A stretch of DNA of 64,000 nt from Ignavibacteria bacterium (GTDB lineage: Bacteria; Bacteroidota; Ignavibacteria; Tepidaquicellales; Tepidaquicellaceae). The DNA is taken from positions 12,805 to 76,804 of the forward strand of contig JADJTX010000024.1 of assembly GCA_016710985.1 (NCBI GenBank). Direction: 5' to 3'. The translations under genes were made by a program, and so were the position numbers. The notes beneath the pieces are model-generated. The model saw only the letters and a list, made by a program, of their open reading frames with translations. It made no database searches and was not told where the DNA came from. Shown here in pieces: positions 48,881 through 58,027 of the stretch. Within the stretch, counting starts at the first letter, position 1, and every line of letters begins with the position of its first letter.

Positions 48881-49917
48881 ATGAAAACCAAAAAAGATTA
48901 TTTAAAAGAAACCATTCAACACATTGACATTAAAAAGCATAATGTGATTTCACTTGTCGAAGATATGCAGGACATGGCTTTCTCTTCAAGAGATCTTGCC
49001 ACTGCAGCAAAATATTATGACATGATGCTTGCGGATAAAAACTGCTCCGTGATGCTTTGTCTTGCAGGTTCGCTTTTTTCAGCGGGATTAAAAATGTTGT
49101 TGTTGATATGGTGAGAAATAATATGGTCGATGCGATAGTTTCTACCGGCGCGATAATGGTAGATCAGGATTTCTTCGAAGGTCTCGGATTCAAGCATTAC
49201 AAAGGCTCGCAGTTCGTAGATGATAATGAAATGAGAGAGCTTATGATAGACAGGATCTATGATACTTACATTGATGAAGAAGATCTGAGAGAATGCGATA
49301 TGATCATTGGAAAAATTTGTGATACACTCGAACACAGACCTTACTCATCGCGTGAATTTATCTGGCACATGGGCGAATATCTTTCCAAACACGGGAAGAA
49401 TAAAGATTCTGTAGTACTGGCAGCTTATGAAAATAATGTTCCGATCTTTGTTCCGGCTTTTTCAGACTGTTCGGCGGGATTTGGCTTTGTTTATCATCAG
49501 TATAATAATCCGGACTCACATGTTTCATTAGACTCTGCAAAAGATTTTCTGGAGCTGACAAAGATCAAGCTCGAAGCAAATGAATCCGGATTGTATATGG
49601 TCGGCGGCGGCGTTCCGAAAAACTTTGCGCAGGATACAGTTGTAGCTGCCGAAATATTAAACAAAGAAGTCCCGATGCATAAATATGCAATACAGATCAC
49701 GGTAGCTGATGACAGGGACGGTGCGTTGTCGGGTTCGACTCTGAAGGAAGCGAGTTCGTGGGGAAAAGTTGATATGACATATGAGCAAATGGTCTATTGT
49801 GAAGCAACTATCGCAATGCCTCTCATTTCAGGATATGCATATCACAAGGGTAACTGGAAGAACAGGAAGAAGAGAGAGTTTCAGAAGATGTTTCAGAAGG
49901 AAAAAGTAGAAGCATAA
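48881..49917 (+). CDS. Deoxyhypusine synthase family protein (one frameshift in the reading)
   Basis: NAD-binding enzyme fold of deoxyhypusine synthase, which in eukaryotes and archaea moves a butylamine group from spermidine to a lysine of eIF5A. Bacterial homologues mostly lack an eIF5A partner and are thought to make polyamines such as homospermidine. Seen: VSTGAIMVDQDF, VGGGVPKNFAQDT with the Lys at the catalytic position, ITVADDRDGALSGSTL and EASSWGKVD. I use the start at 48881 (MKTKKDYLKETI). The frame breaks near 49090 where five A should be six. No eIF5A-like gene is in the window. Confidence 0.85.
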
Positions 49918-49943
49918 GAATTATTTTTTAGAGATCAAAAATC

Positions 49944-49971
49944 AAAAGCGGTATTTATTGCCGCTTTTTTT
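49944..49971 (+). terminator. Rho-independent terminator
   Basis: An 8-bp stem (aaaagcgg with ccgctttt) around a 9-base loop, followed by a T-run, 26 bases after the deoxyhypusine-synthase-like gene. Confidence 0.8.
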
Positions 49972-50040
49972 ATTACAATAAAACAATATTGAACAAGACC
50001 CATATTAAGACTATATTTAGTCAACATTAAAATTACGCAT

Positions 50041-50322
50041 ATGAGCCTGAAGGATTCCATAAAGCCAATAAGTTATTTAAAAGCAAACGCAGCTGAAGTT
50101 GTAAGGGATGTTTCGGAAAACGGAAAGACATTATACATCACTCAAAATGGTGAAGCCAAAGTGGTTGTGCAAAGTATTACAGAATACGAGAAGACACAGA
50201 ATACGCTTGCTATGCTAAAGATACTGGCTTTAAGCGAAGAAGAAATTAAAAAGGGTAAACACAGACCGGCAGAAGAAGCTTTTGCTGCACTGAAAAAAAG
50301 AATTAAGAAGGATCAGAGATGA
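50041..50322 (+). CDS. Phd/YefM-type antitoxin
   Basis: A 93-residue antitoxin. The N-terminal half (SYLKANAAEVVRDVSENGK, then LYITQNGEAKVVVQSITEYE) is the Phd/YefM DNA-binding fold that represses its own operon. The C-terminal half is charged and probably wraps the toxin. Its stop overlaps the toxin start by 4 bases (ATGA), the classic coupling of such pairs. Confidence 0.87.
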   Translation: MSLKDSIKPISYLKANAAEVVRDVSENGKTLYITQNGEAKVVVQSITEYEKTQNTLAMLKILALSEEEIKKGKHRPAEEAFAALKKRIKKDQR

Positions 50323-50642
50323 ACTATGATGTAAGGATAAACCCACTGGCAGAAAAAGATTTAGATGAAATTTATGAAAATATCTTGTTAAATGATTGTA
50401 AAATTAATGCTGAAAAATTAATCGACAAGCTAATTCAAAAATGTTTAGATCTGAAAAAATTTCCTAACCGCGGGCACAAACTTCAGGAACTGGAATATAT
50501 GGAGAAAAAAGACTATCTCGAAATACACTACAAACCTTACAGAATAATCTATAAAATAATTAACAGAATAGTTTTTATTTATTGTATCCTTGACGGAAGG
50601 AGAGATTTAAAGGATTTACTTAACAAAAGACTTCTAAGGTAA
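50319..50642 (+). CDS. RelE/ParE-superfamily toxin
   Basis: A 107-residue toxin partner of the Phd-like gene. INPLAEKDLDEIYENI at the start, FPNRGHKLQEL in the middle and IHYKPYRIIYKIINRIVFIYCILDGRRDL (here in parts: KPYRIIYKI, YCILDGRRD) form the RelE/ParE core. RelE members cut mRNA on the ribosome, ParE members poison gyrase; the GRRDL end occurs in both. Intact. Confidence 0.87.
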   Translation: MNYDVRINPLAEKDLDEIYENILLNDCKINAEKLIDKLIQKCLDLKKFPNRGHKLQELEYMEKKDYLEIHYKPYRIIYKIINRIVFIYCILDGRRDLKDLLNKRLLR

Positions 50643-50698
50643 TACATGGTTCACGAAAATTCTTTCACTACCTCTTCCAAGCCTCTTGTGTTTTCAAA

Positions 50699-51870
50699 CT
50701 AAGAAACTCTCTTCTGCAATACCTCATCAACAATTGAATCCGGACACGATGCACCGCTTGTAAGTATTATTTTAACAGGATTTTTATCCGGTAAAAAATT
50801 TTCAGTTACTAATTCGTTTTGCTTGTGAATATCAAAGTGACTGATGAGATCTTTAGATAGAATTTTATCAGCTGATGAAATAAAATATGTCGGAAGTTTT
50901 TCTTCGCATAGTTCAACTATGTGAGATGTATTAGAACTGTTATACCCGCCTACTACTATCGCAAGGTCTGCATCCTTCTCAAGAAGTCCATATGTTGCTT
51001 TCTGATTATCGTGGGTAGCATAGCATAAAGTGTCCCGCGTATCTGCAAAATGATCAATAATAATTTCAACTCCGAATTTATTTATCATAACTTCTTTTAA
51101 ATAATCCGCAATAGCCTGAGTTTCAGTTGCAAGCATAGTCGTCTGATTTACAACCCCTATCCGATCGAGATGAATTAAAGGATCAAAATTATTTGTGAAC
51201 CTTCCGGCAAACATTTCATAAAATTTATTCTTATCTGTTTCACCTGTAATGATTTTTCCTAACAATCTTGCTTCTTCTATATCACGTATGATAAGTGTCG
51301 GGGCGGATTCCTTGCTGTGTGAAAATGTTGCACGGGTTTCTTCGTGCTTATATTTCCCGTGAATTATTATTGTAAATTGTTCTTCACCGAGCGACTCAGC
51401 TCTGTTCCAGACTTTTCTACAAACGGGCAGGTCGTATTATATTTCAAAGGATTAATTCCTATCGCAGTGAGTTTCTTCTCAATTTCTAAAGTTGTACCGA
51501 ATGCAGGAATTATAACTATGTCATCTGCTTTCAATTCATCCCACTCAATAAACTGTTTGCCGGATGTATCCATTATAAATTTCACACCTCTGTTTATCAG
51601 ATCCTTATTCACATCAGAGTTATGAATCATCTCACTCAAAAGAAAAATTCTTTTATCAGGATTTTCTTCAATGGATCTGTAAGAAATCTCAATTGCATTT
51701 TCGACTCCGTAACAAAATCCGAAATGACGGGCTATGTAAAATATTGCCGGACCGAAATTCAGTTCGGTAGGGGAGTAATCTTTCTTCCTCGGATCGTTTA
51801 GCTTTCTCGAATTTTTTATCTTTGATATAACCGGGCTGCGGTAAAATACCGGTATGTCGAATGTTTTCAT
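50699..51870 (-). CDS. ispH: 4-hydroxy-3-methylbut-2-enyl diphosphate reductase (one frameshift in the reading)
   Basis: IspH/LytB, last enzyme of the MEP pathway, turning HMBPP into IPP and DMAPP with a 4Fe-4S cluster. The three cluster cysteines are FGFCYGVENA (near residue 53), NTTCPFVEK (near residue 147) and SGASCPDSIVDE (near residue 380). It is the long form (about 390 aa) seen in cyanobacteria and FCB bacteria. The frame breaks near 51402 where a G is missing after VEK (KVWNRAESLGEEQFT is restored). Essential, so a consensus error is most likely. Its ATG overlaps the stop of the upstream nucleotidyltransferase (ATGA). Confidence 0.92.
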
Positions 51871-52320
51871 TTGTGGTTTCTAATTTCTTCCAGATCTGCC
51901 AAATCTTTTGTTCTGCCTGACGCTTTTTTTATTTTTCTTTAAATCCTCAATATTAATGTAATTGATTTTTATTGCTCCACTTTTTCTTATTTTTTTATTT
52001 TTAAAACTGTTTTCAAAATTTAACCCACTCACACCGGTGATTATGTCAATTCGAACCGGAGGATAACCGATTTGAAAAATTAAATCATCAGACATAAAAT
52101 CTCTTTCAGTAACATCAGTCATTGGAAATCCAAATTTCTTTATGCAACTGTAGACTTTTTTTGAATTTTCTTCGCTATTATTCACCCAAAAGTCAATATC
52201 ACCTGTATATCTTGGAAGCCCGTGAAACGCCAACGCAAAAGCTCCGACTACGACATACTCAACCTTGCTTTCGTTTAATAATTTTATAAACTCTTTGTAA
52301 TCTTGGTGTAATTTTACCAT
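51867..52320 (-). CDS. MNT/AbiEii-like nucleotidyltransferase (end frameshifted in the reading)
   Basis: A 150-residue minimal nucleotidyltransferase. VEYVVVGAFALAFHGLPRYTGDIDFWV carries the G-[GA]-x9-11-D-x-D active site (parts: VVVGAFALAFHG, TGDIDFWV). Such proteins include AbiEii toxins and MNT antitoxins. The last 15 codons are restored by removing one A in a run of seven near 51935, giving GRTKDLADLEEIRNHK and a stop that overlaps ispH by 4 bases. A short partner gene overlaps its start. A role as a toxin or tRNA-modifying antitoxin is possible but not shown. Confidence 0.75.
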
Positions 52321-52456
52321 AGTATTGTTCTCTTAGAATCTCAACTGCTGAAATTCTTTCATCTGCAGTTCTTTTCATCCAATATTGATAATCGCTTGGA
52401 GCATCTTTTATTGGTCCTTTATAGGTCAGCTTTTTTACGATTCTATTTTTATTCAT
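52259..52456 (-). CDS. Small partner protein of the nucleotidyltransferase
   Basis: A 65-residue protein. The middle (KRTADERISAVEILREQYYG, in parts: TADERISAVEILREQYYG) and the end (RLQRVYKIIKRK) match, from memory, small proteins encoded just before AbiEii-like nucleotidyltransferases in many bacteria. It overlaps the next gene by 62 bases, tight even for coupled genes. Function unknown; it may be the cognate antitoxin or adaptor. Confidence 0.65.
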   Translation of the reverse strand: MNKNRIVKKLTYKGPIKDAPSDYQYWMKRTADERISAVEILREQYYGKITPRLQRVYKIIKRKQG

Positions 52457-52475
52457 ATTTTAAAAGTCTATTATT

Positions 52476-53654
52476 TTATTCAAAAGCAGCTATTCCCGTT
52501 ACATCTTCTCCGAGAATCAATGTATGCATCTCATGCGTACCTTCATAAGTCTTCACAGATTCAATATTGTTCTGATGTCTCATTATAGGATACTCATCAA
52601 GAATTCCGTTAGCTCCGAGCATCTCTCTTGCCATGCCGGCGATGATCTTTGCAATTTCACAGTTGTTTCTCTTAGCCATTGAAACCTGCTGAGGACGCAT
52701 CTTTCCGGAATCCTTTAATTTTGCAAGCTGATAATTGAGCAACTGCGCTTTTGTAATTTCCGTTACCATGTAAGCTAATTTTTCCTGTGTAAGCTGGAAA
52801 CCGGCGATCGGTTTTCCAAACTGAACTCTTGATAAAGAATAATTCAAAGCAGTAGTGTAACACTCCATAGCAAGTCCTACGACACCCCATGCAATACCGT
52901 ATCTTGCCTGTGTCAGACACATCAACGGTGATTTCAATCCGCCGCTGTTAGGTAAAATATTTTCTTCAGGTATAAAGCAATCTTCGAATACAAGCTCTGA
53001 TGTAACTGATGCTCTCAATGATAGCTTATGTTTTGTTTCAGGAGCTGTGAATCCTTTAGTACCTTTTTCTACTAAGAAACCTCTGACCTTACCGTCAAGC
53101 TTTGCCCAGACAACTGCAACATCCGCAACTGTTCCGTTCGTTATCCACATCTTAGCTCCGTTTAAAACATAACCGCCGTCTTTCTTTTCTGCTTTAGTTA
53201 TCATCCCACCGGGATTGCTTCCGAAATCCGGCTCTGTGAGTCCGAAACATCCGATCATTTCACCTGCCGCAAGTTTCGGTAAATATTTTTTCCTCTGCTC
53301 TTCGCTGCCGAAAGTATATATCGGATACATTACCAGTCCTGACTGCACCGATGCAAAGCTTCTCACACCGCTGTCGCCTCTTTCAAGCTCCTGCATTATT
53401 AATCCGTAAGCAATATTGTTTATGCCCATACCTCCGTATTCGACCGGAAGTGTCGGACCGAATATTCCAAGTTCAGCCATCTTGGGAACGAGTTGTGCCG
53501 GGAAGTGCATTTCCTGATTATACTCTTCAATGATCGGTATTACTTCTTCACTTACAAAATCCCTGACAGTATCCCGTATTGATCTCTCTTCATCCGTCAG
53601 CATTTCATCAATGCCGTAATAATCCACGCCTTTGTATGTTCCTATTGTTTGCAT
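52476..53654 (-). CDS. Glutaryl-CoA dehydrogenase-like acyl-CoA dehydrogenase
   Basis: A 392-residue FAD flavoenzyme that oxidises acyl-CoA thioesters. GCFGLTEPDFGSNPGGM and WITNGTVADVAVVWA are the flavin/substrate motifs. SVQSGLVMYPI and TYEGTHEMHTLILG near the end, with the catalytic Glu in YEGTHE, are closest to glutaryl-CoA dehydrogenase (lysine/tryptophan breakdown: glutaryl-CoA to crotonyl-CoA and CO2). An RSFASVQ segment further supports this branch. Intact, standalone; no neighbouring pathway genes. Confidence 0.85.
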   Translation of the reverse strand: MQTIGTYKGVDYYGIDEMLTDEERSIRDTVRDFVSEEVIPIIEEYNQEMHFPAQLVPKMAELGIFGPTLPVEYGGMGINNIAYGLIMQELERGDSGVRSFASVQSGLVMYPIYTFGSEEQRKKYLPKLAAGEMIGCFGLTEPDFGSNPGGMITKAEKKDGGYVLNGAKMWITNGTVADVAVVWAKLDGKVRGFLVEKGTKGFTAPETKHKLSLRASVTSELVFEDCFIPEENILPNSGGLKSPLMCLTQARYGIAWGVVGLAMECYTTALNYSLSRVQFGKPIAGFQLTQEKLAYMVTEITKAQLLNYQLAKLKDSGKMRPQQVSMAKRNNCEIAKIIAGMAREMLGANGILDEYPIMRHQNNIESVKTYEGTHEMHTLILGEDVTGIAAFE

Positions 53655-53789
53655 TTTACTTTTCCTTATGGTTTAAGTTTTATGATAAAATAACCTTATT
53701 TACAAAATTAGTCCTCTTTTTATATTTCCCGCTTTGTTCTATTTTTTTCCGTTATTATTTTAATATCATCTTTTGAGACTAAGACAAGT

Positions 53790-54018
53790 ATTACTCATTA
53801 CTCGTTGTTCATTACTCATTACTCATTACTCATTACTCATTACTCATTACTCATTACTCATTACTCATTACTCATTACTCATTACTCATTACTCATTACT
53901 CATTACTCATTACTCATTACTCATTACTCATTACTCATTACTCATTACTCATTACTCATTACTCATTACTCATTACTCATTACTCATTGCTCATTACTCA
54001 TTACTCATTGTTCATTGC
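53790..54018. repeat. Longest heptamer array (attactc), about 32 units
   Basis: Near-perfect attactc units fill 53803-54000, with gttgttc and attgctc variants at the ends. It lies between two convergent-spaced genes and abuts the stop codon of hflX. On the minus strand the unit reads gagtaat. Frames reading THYSLLI through it are artefacts. Confidence 0.95.
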
Positions 54019-55311
54019 TCAACTGCTCATTTTTTCCAGCAAAGAATAATTCTTATCGTTCGTCTTAAAGGTAACCTTTATGCTGCTCTTCAGATATTTG
54101 ATTTTACTGACTTCCGCAAGCTTGTATATCATGCTGACTTTCTTATGTTCATCCGGCTTCAGCTTTATTGTCCGCTCTGTATTCTCTTTGTTCAGCTCGT
54201 ACTTAATTTTTTCCATTAACGAATTTATGTTCAAACCCTTTTCTGCAGAAATGAAAACTGAATCTTTAAATTCGGATTTGAGATTTGCAATTAATTCCGA
54301 ATCATCAAGCATGTCAACTTTATTAAACACATTAACAATCGTCTTATTCTCTGCACCGATCTCAATCAGTGTATCTTTCACTGTTTCCATCTGCTCAGGA
54401 AAATTTTCATTTGAGACATCAATGACATGAAGAAGGAGATCTGATTCCACTACCTCAGCTAATGTGGATTTAAATGATTCAATAAGTTTATGCGGAAGAT
54501 TCTTTATAAATCCAACCGTATCGGAAATTAATATTTTCTTTGGAAATTTTGTAACAGTTCCGTCATCTGCAATAAGCAGCTCGAGAACTTTAGTTGAGGT
54601 GTCCAGTGTAGCGAAAAGTTTATTCTCAACATAAACATTTGCATTGGTAAGAGTATTAAGAAGAGTTGATTTTCCTACGTTTGTATAACCTACTAATGAT
54701 ATTCTGAAGAACTTCTTTCTTTCGCCTGACTGAGTTTTTCGTTGCTCTGCAACTTTCTTAAGCTTCTCCTTTAATTGTGAGATCCTATTTCCGATCATTC
54801 TTCTGTCAGTCTCAATCTGTGTTTCACCGGGACCCTTTGTCCCGATTCCTCCGAATTGTTTTGACAAGTGCGTCCACTGTCTTGTAAGTCTCGGTAAAGA
54901 GTATTCAAGCTGCGCAAGCTCTACCTGAAGCTTTGACTGCGCGCTGCGGGCATTGGATGCGAATATATCGAGTATCAGATTTGATTTATCAATGATCTTG
55001 CATTTGATCTTATTCTCAAGATTTCTGAGCTGTGTATATGCAAGTTCATTTTCAAAAATCACAAGATGAATTTTATTCGCCTCAACGAATTCTGCGATCT
55101 CTTCAACCTTGCCCTTACCTATCATGTATCTCGAATCGTAAAGATCATTCTCCTGGAAAAAAGTACCAACCACTTCCGCACCTGCAGTCTCAGCTAAAAA
55201 CTTAAGTTCTGTAAGGGAATCTTCCGGATGATAATTCTTCTTGTCCCTGCGGTTTGAATAGCAAACCAACACGGTCTTTTCTATTTCTTTCTTTGTCTCT
55301 TTTAAATTCAA
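54019..55311 (-). CDS. hflX: GTPase HflX
   Basis: A 430-residue GTPase that splits stalled ribosomes in stress. The N-terminal HflX domain (RYMIGKGKVEEIAEFVE; GGIGTKGPGETQIETDRR near residue 165) precedes a G domain with GYTNVGKST (near 210), DTVGFIKNLPHKL (near 265) and NKVD (near 320). A short C-terminal domain follows. The last codons (KMSS) are written by the start of the heptamer array. Intact. Confidence 0.93.
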   Translation of the reverse strand: MNLKETKKEIEKTVLVCYSNRRDKKNYHPEDSLTELKFLAETAGAEVVGTFFQENDLYDSRYMIGKGKVEEIAEFVEANKIHLVIFENELAYTQLRNLENKIKCKIIDKSNLILDIFASNARSAQSKLQVELAQLEYSLPRLTRQWTHLSKQFGGIGTKGPGETQIETDRRMIGNRISQLKEKLKKVAEQRKTQSGERKKFFRISLVGYTNVGKSTLLNTLTNANVYVENKLFATLDTSTKVLELLIADDGTVTKFPKKILISDTVGFIKNLPHKLIESFKSTLAEVVESDLLLHVIDVSNENFPEQMETVKDTLIEIGAENKTIVNVFNKVDMLDDSELIANLKSEFKDSVFISAEKGLNINSLMEKIKYELNKENTERTIKLKPDEHKKVSMIYKLAEVSKIKYLKSSIKVTFKTNDKNYSLLEKMSS

Positions 55312-55763
55312 GCTTTATTTTTATACAAAAATACTCAAATGGTGATTGAGATTAAAGTCAAAGACAGGATATTTGACGGAGATCCATTACATCTGTCCAA
55401 AACAATTAATACCTGATTTATTTATTACTACTTTAATTTGCTACTATAATTGGTCTCTCACAGATTACACAGATCTTCACAGATTTAAATCTTTAAATTG
55501 TTTCTTCAATATTTGAACATCTTACTAAATGTTTTAGATTCTATCTGAGATAATCTGTTGTGATCTGTGAGAAGAAATTTTGGTTGTAAAGATTATAATA
55601 TCCTTTATAAAAGTGGTTAAGAGGTGATTTGAAATTTCAGGATCAATATTGGTTTTGATTTTAAATTGAGGTATAATTTCAAAACAGAAATAATCCTTCC
55701 TGAACGGAATTGAAAAGCTTTTTATCTCACTCAAAACGTTTTGAACCGCAATTGAGAACCTTC
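55312..55763. other. Intergenic region with a dispersed hairpin
   Basis: No credible ORF. A TACATCTGTCCAAAA motif lies at 55388-55402. An imperfect hairpin is at 55454-55573 (tctcacagattacacagatc ... gatctgtgaga). Confidence 0.5.
55454..55573. repeat. Dispersed hairpin, cacagatta family
   Basis: The left arm tctcacagattacacagatcttcacagatt and the right arm aatctgttgtgatctgtgaga are imperfect inverted repeats across about 60 bases. Similar cacagattacacagatt hairpins are widely scattered in environmental bacterial genomes, as far as I recall. Confidence 0.65.
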
Positions 55764-55970
55764 TTATGATTTTACTTTATTTGTACTGATACCAAGAATG
55801 GAATACATCGGACAAGAACTCATAAAGCTTGTCACTACAAATACACCTGCAAAGATCATTAATACTATTCCTAAAGTTCCTGAAATTACATTTGAGAAAT
55901 ATAGAATTACTACTATAACTGCCAGTAAGATACGTATGATCTTATCAGCTGAACCCATGTTTTTTTTCAT
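55764..55970 (-). CDS. DUF2892 (YgaP-like) small membrane protein
   Basis: A 68-residue protein with two helices. It begins MKKNMGSADKIIRILLAVIV and ends SSCPMYSILGIST, the G-x-x-D-R-x-x-R and CPxYxxxGxST hallmarks of DUF2892. In YgaP this domain anchors a rhodanese; here it stands alone. Function unknown. Intact. Confidence 0.85.
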   Translation of the reverse strand: MKKNMGSADKIIRILLAVIVVILYFSNVISGTLGIVLMIFAGVFVVTSFMSSCPMYSILGISTNKVKS

Positions 55971-55989
55971 GATGTTTTTTTTTAGATTA

Positions 55990-56172
55990 TAATATTAAAA
56001 AGCTATCTGTACAAAAATACATATTTGAAAGTGATTTGTCTATGACTTGGGTCACCTAAGGATAATTGATTCATATGATTCATAAGATTCAAAATTGATT
56101 ATGAATCTTATAAATTATAAATCTTACAAATCTTAAGAATTTTACAAATCTTACGAATCTTATGAATCAGCT
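55990..56172. repeat. Degenerate aaatcttac repeat
   Basis: From about 56075 the text repeats gattcataagattc, then taaatcttacaaatcttaagaattttacaaatcttacgaatctta, in loose 9-10 bp units up to the stop of the SDR gene. No gene. Confidence 0.55.
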
Positions 56173-56914
56173 TTACTGAGCCAGGTATCCTCCATCAACA
56201 GGAAAATATCCACCTGTAATAAACGAAGATTTATCCGAACTCAAAAATAGAGCAAGTTCAGCAACTTCTTCCGGTAATCCGATTCTGCCAATAGGATGCA
56301 ATGGAATAAGAAATTTTTCATCAATATCTTTTATAAGTGGTGTTTTTATGAATGCAGGACCTACGGAATTAATGCGTATGTTCATTGCAGCGTAATCCAG
56401 TGCGGCTGTTTCTGTTAAGCCTACTACTCCGTGCTTGGCAGCTACATATGCCGGTGCATTTCTGAATCCAACCTTTCCGAGAATGGAAGTCATATTGACG
56501 ATCACTCCTCCGCCTGACTTTAACATCTCCAGGTATCTGATATCGCATGCCATAAAAAACACCCGACAGATTTATGCTGATCACTTTATCCCAACCCTCC
56601 GGCGAATATTCTCCGACCGGAGCTGATTCTCCCGCTATGCCTGCATTGTTGCATGCAATATGAAGCGCTCCGTATTTTTCAATTGTCATTTTGACAAGAG
56701 CTTCATTCTCATCAGCACTTGATGAATCCGACTTTAGAAATACAGCTTCTCCGGAATTTTTTCTGATCATTTCTATTGTTGCAGCTCCTCCATTCTCATC
56801 AATGTCTGAGACAACAACCTTAGCCCCTTCTTTTGCATAGATCAAAGCAACGGATCTTCCGATACCGGAACCCGCGCCTGTGACAATGGCAACTTTGTTA
56901 TCGAGCTGTGACAT
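56173..56914 (-). CDS. Short-chain dehydrogenase/reductase (one frameshift in the reading)
   Basis: A Rossmann-fold oxidoreductase of about 247 residues. TGAGSGIG (residues about 13-20) binds NAD(P). The Asp in VVSDIDENG suggests NAD preference. NNAGIAGE follows. The catalytic YVAAK lies in the second half, and the end is GGYFPVDGGYLAQ, typical of classical SDRs. The frame breaks near 56535 where GG should be G (YQIPEMLKSGG is restored). Substrate unknown. Confidence 0.85.
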
Positions 56915-56979
56915 AATTTTTTTCTCCTTGAATTTAAAAATTAGTTTAGTTGAATTTTGACCGCTGTACCTTTAAAATT

Positions 56980-57756
56980 TTATTCAGACAATTTAAATAC
57001 TTTCCTGCAAAAAATTTCAACATTGTCAATTTCTCTCTTATAAAGTTCAACCGCCATTTTTTGCTTCAGCTTCAGATCATCCATTCCGCTTATGCTTAAA
57101 AGCTTTTCAATTTCTTTTACAATGTCTTCGGGAAATTCATCATATAAATATCTTAACTCAAAATTGTAATGTGCCGGATTATATTTTATCCTCAGCAATC
57201 TGATGAGCGGCTTTAATGTCAGATCAAAATAATATGCAAGCGCATCAATGTAATGTCCCCTTTGTATTTCCTTTTCTGTCTGATACAGAAAAAATTCAAA
57301 AACAGATTTTGACCTCTTGCCGAAAGCATCAACTTTATCCTGAAATGCGTTCAGATCAAATGTCTGGTCTTTCATATATCCGTACCGGTCATAATGCACT
57401 ACAAAGTTTCCGTGAATATGCCTCTCCAGGTCTTTTGCCGGATTTGATCTTTCCGTTATGAACAGATCAATGACTGAATATTTATCTGTTCCATTAAGCC
57501 TGTAAAACTTATGAAAAAGTTCTTTCTTTTCGGATACTGTATGTACAGAACTTATTCCTCCCAGCGTTTCAAAAAATTTTTCAAAATCCTTTACCGTCTC
57601 TTCAACCGTTCCGTCTTCAGCATCTGCATTCAGGTCAATATCAGAAAGCTCATCATAACGGTTAAATGCTTTTGCGCCTCCTTCAGCAATAAAATTTATT
57701 TGCGGGTATGAACTAAGTTCTTTTAAAATTGCTGAAAGGATCTCTTCTCTGTGCAT
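56980..57756 (-). CDS. Nucleotidyltransferase-domain protein
   Basis: A 258-residue protein. GGAKAFNRYDELSDIDLNA (residues about 26-44) is a G-x-x...D-x-D nucleotidyltransferase site, and VIDLFITE near residue 94 may hold the third acidic residue. A helical C-terminal half (YIDALAYYFDLTLKPLIRL) follows, as in kanamycin nucleotidyltransferase-like proteins. The substrate is not known; there is no basis for calling it a resistance gene. Intact. Confidence 0.75.
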   Translation of the reverse strand: MHREEILSAILKELSSYPQINFIAEGGAKAFNRYDELSDIDLNADAEDGTVEETVKDFEKFFETLGGISSVHTVSEKKELFHKFYRLNGTDKYSVIDLFITERSNPAKDLERHIHGNFVVHYDRYGYMKDQTFDLNAFQDKVDAFGKRSKSVFEFFLYQTEKEIQRGHYIDALAYYFDLTLKPLIRLLRIKYNPAHYNFELRYLYDEFPEDIVKEIEKLLSISGMDDLKLKQKMAVELYKREIDNVEIFCRKVFKLSE

Positions 57757-57815
57757 AGCTTTTAGTAATTTTAAATTATTTTTATATATCAGAATATTTA
57801 TATAATCCCGTTACA

Positions 57816-57980
57816 CAATTAACAATTAACAATTAACAATTAACAACTGAAGTTACGCACTTTGTCATTCTGAACGAACGGAGCGAAGCGGAGTGAAGAA
57901 TCCAATAACTAAGATAGAATTGAAGTATTTGGATTCTTCGCTTCGCTCAGAATGACAAATAAATGTGTCTTGCGTAACTT
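57816..57980. repeat. caattaa heptamers and a gtcattctga hairpin
   Basis: Units caattaa at 57816-57848 are followed by a long imperfect hairpin at 57850-57980. Its outer arms aagttacgca and tgcgtaactt are perfect, with inner tgtcattctga...gaagaatccaa and ttggattcttcg...tcagaatgaca. The gtcattctgagcgaagcgaagaatc type is common between genes in Bacteroidetes. Confidence 0.85.
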
Positions 57981-57984
57981 GAGT

Positions 57985-58027
57985 TAACTATCAACTATTA
58001 ACTATCAACTATCAACTATCAACTATT
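57985..58027. repeat. Heptamer array (aactatc/aactatt) overlapping the 3' end of the cyclase gene
   Basis: About six units of aactatc/aactatt. The last ones form the final codons (VNS) and stop of the minus-strand cyclase gene. Confidence 0.85.

Noticed and set aside
53773..54219. Open frames with THYSLLI repeats
   Set aside because: They are produced by a 7-bp DNA array read in phase (21 bases = 7 codons) and have no start context, signal or homology.
56980..57756. Aminoglycoside-resistance nucleotidyltransferase
   Set aside because: Only the general nucleotidyltransferase site is visible; nothing points to an antibiotic substrate.
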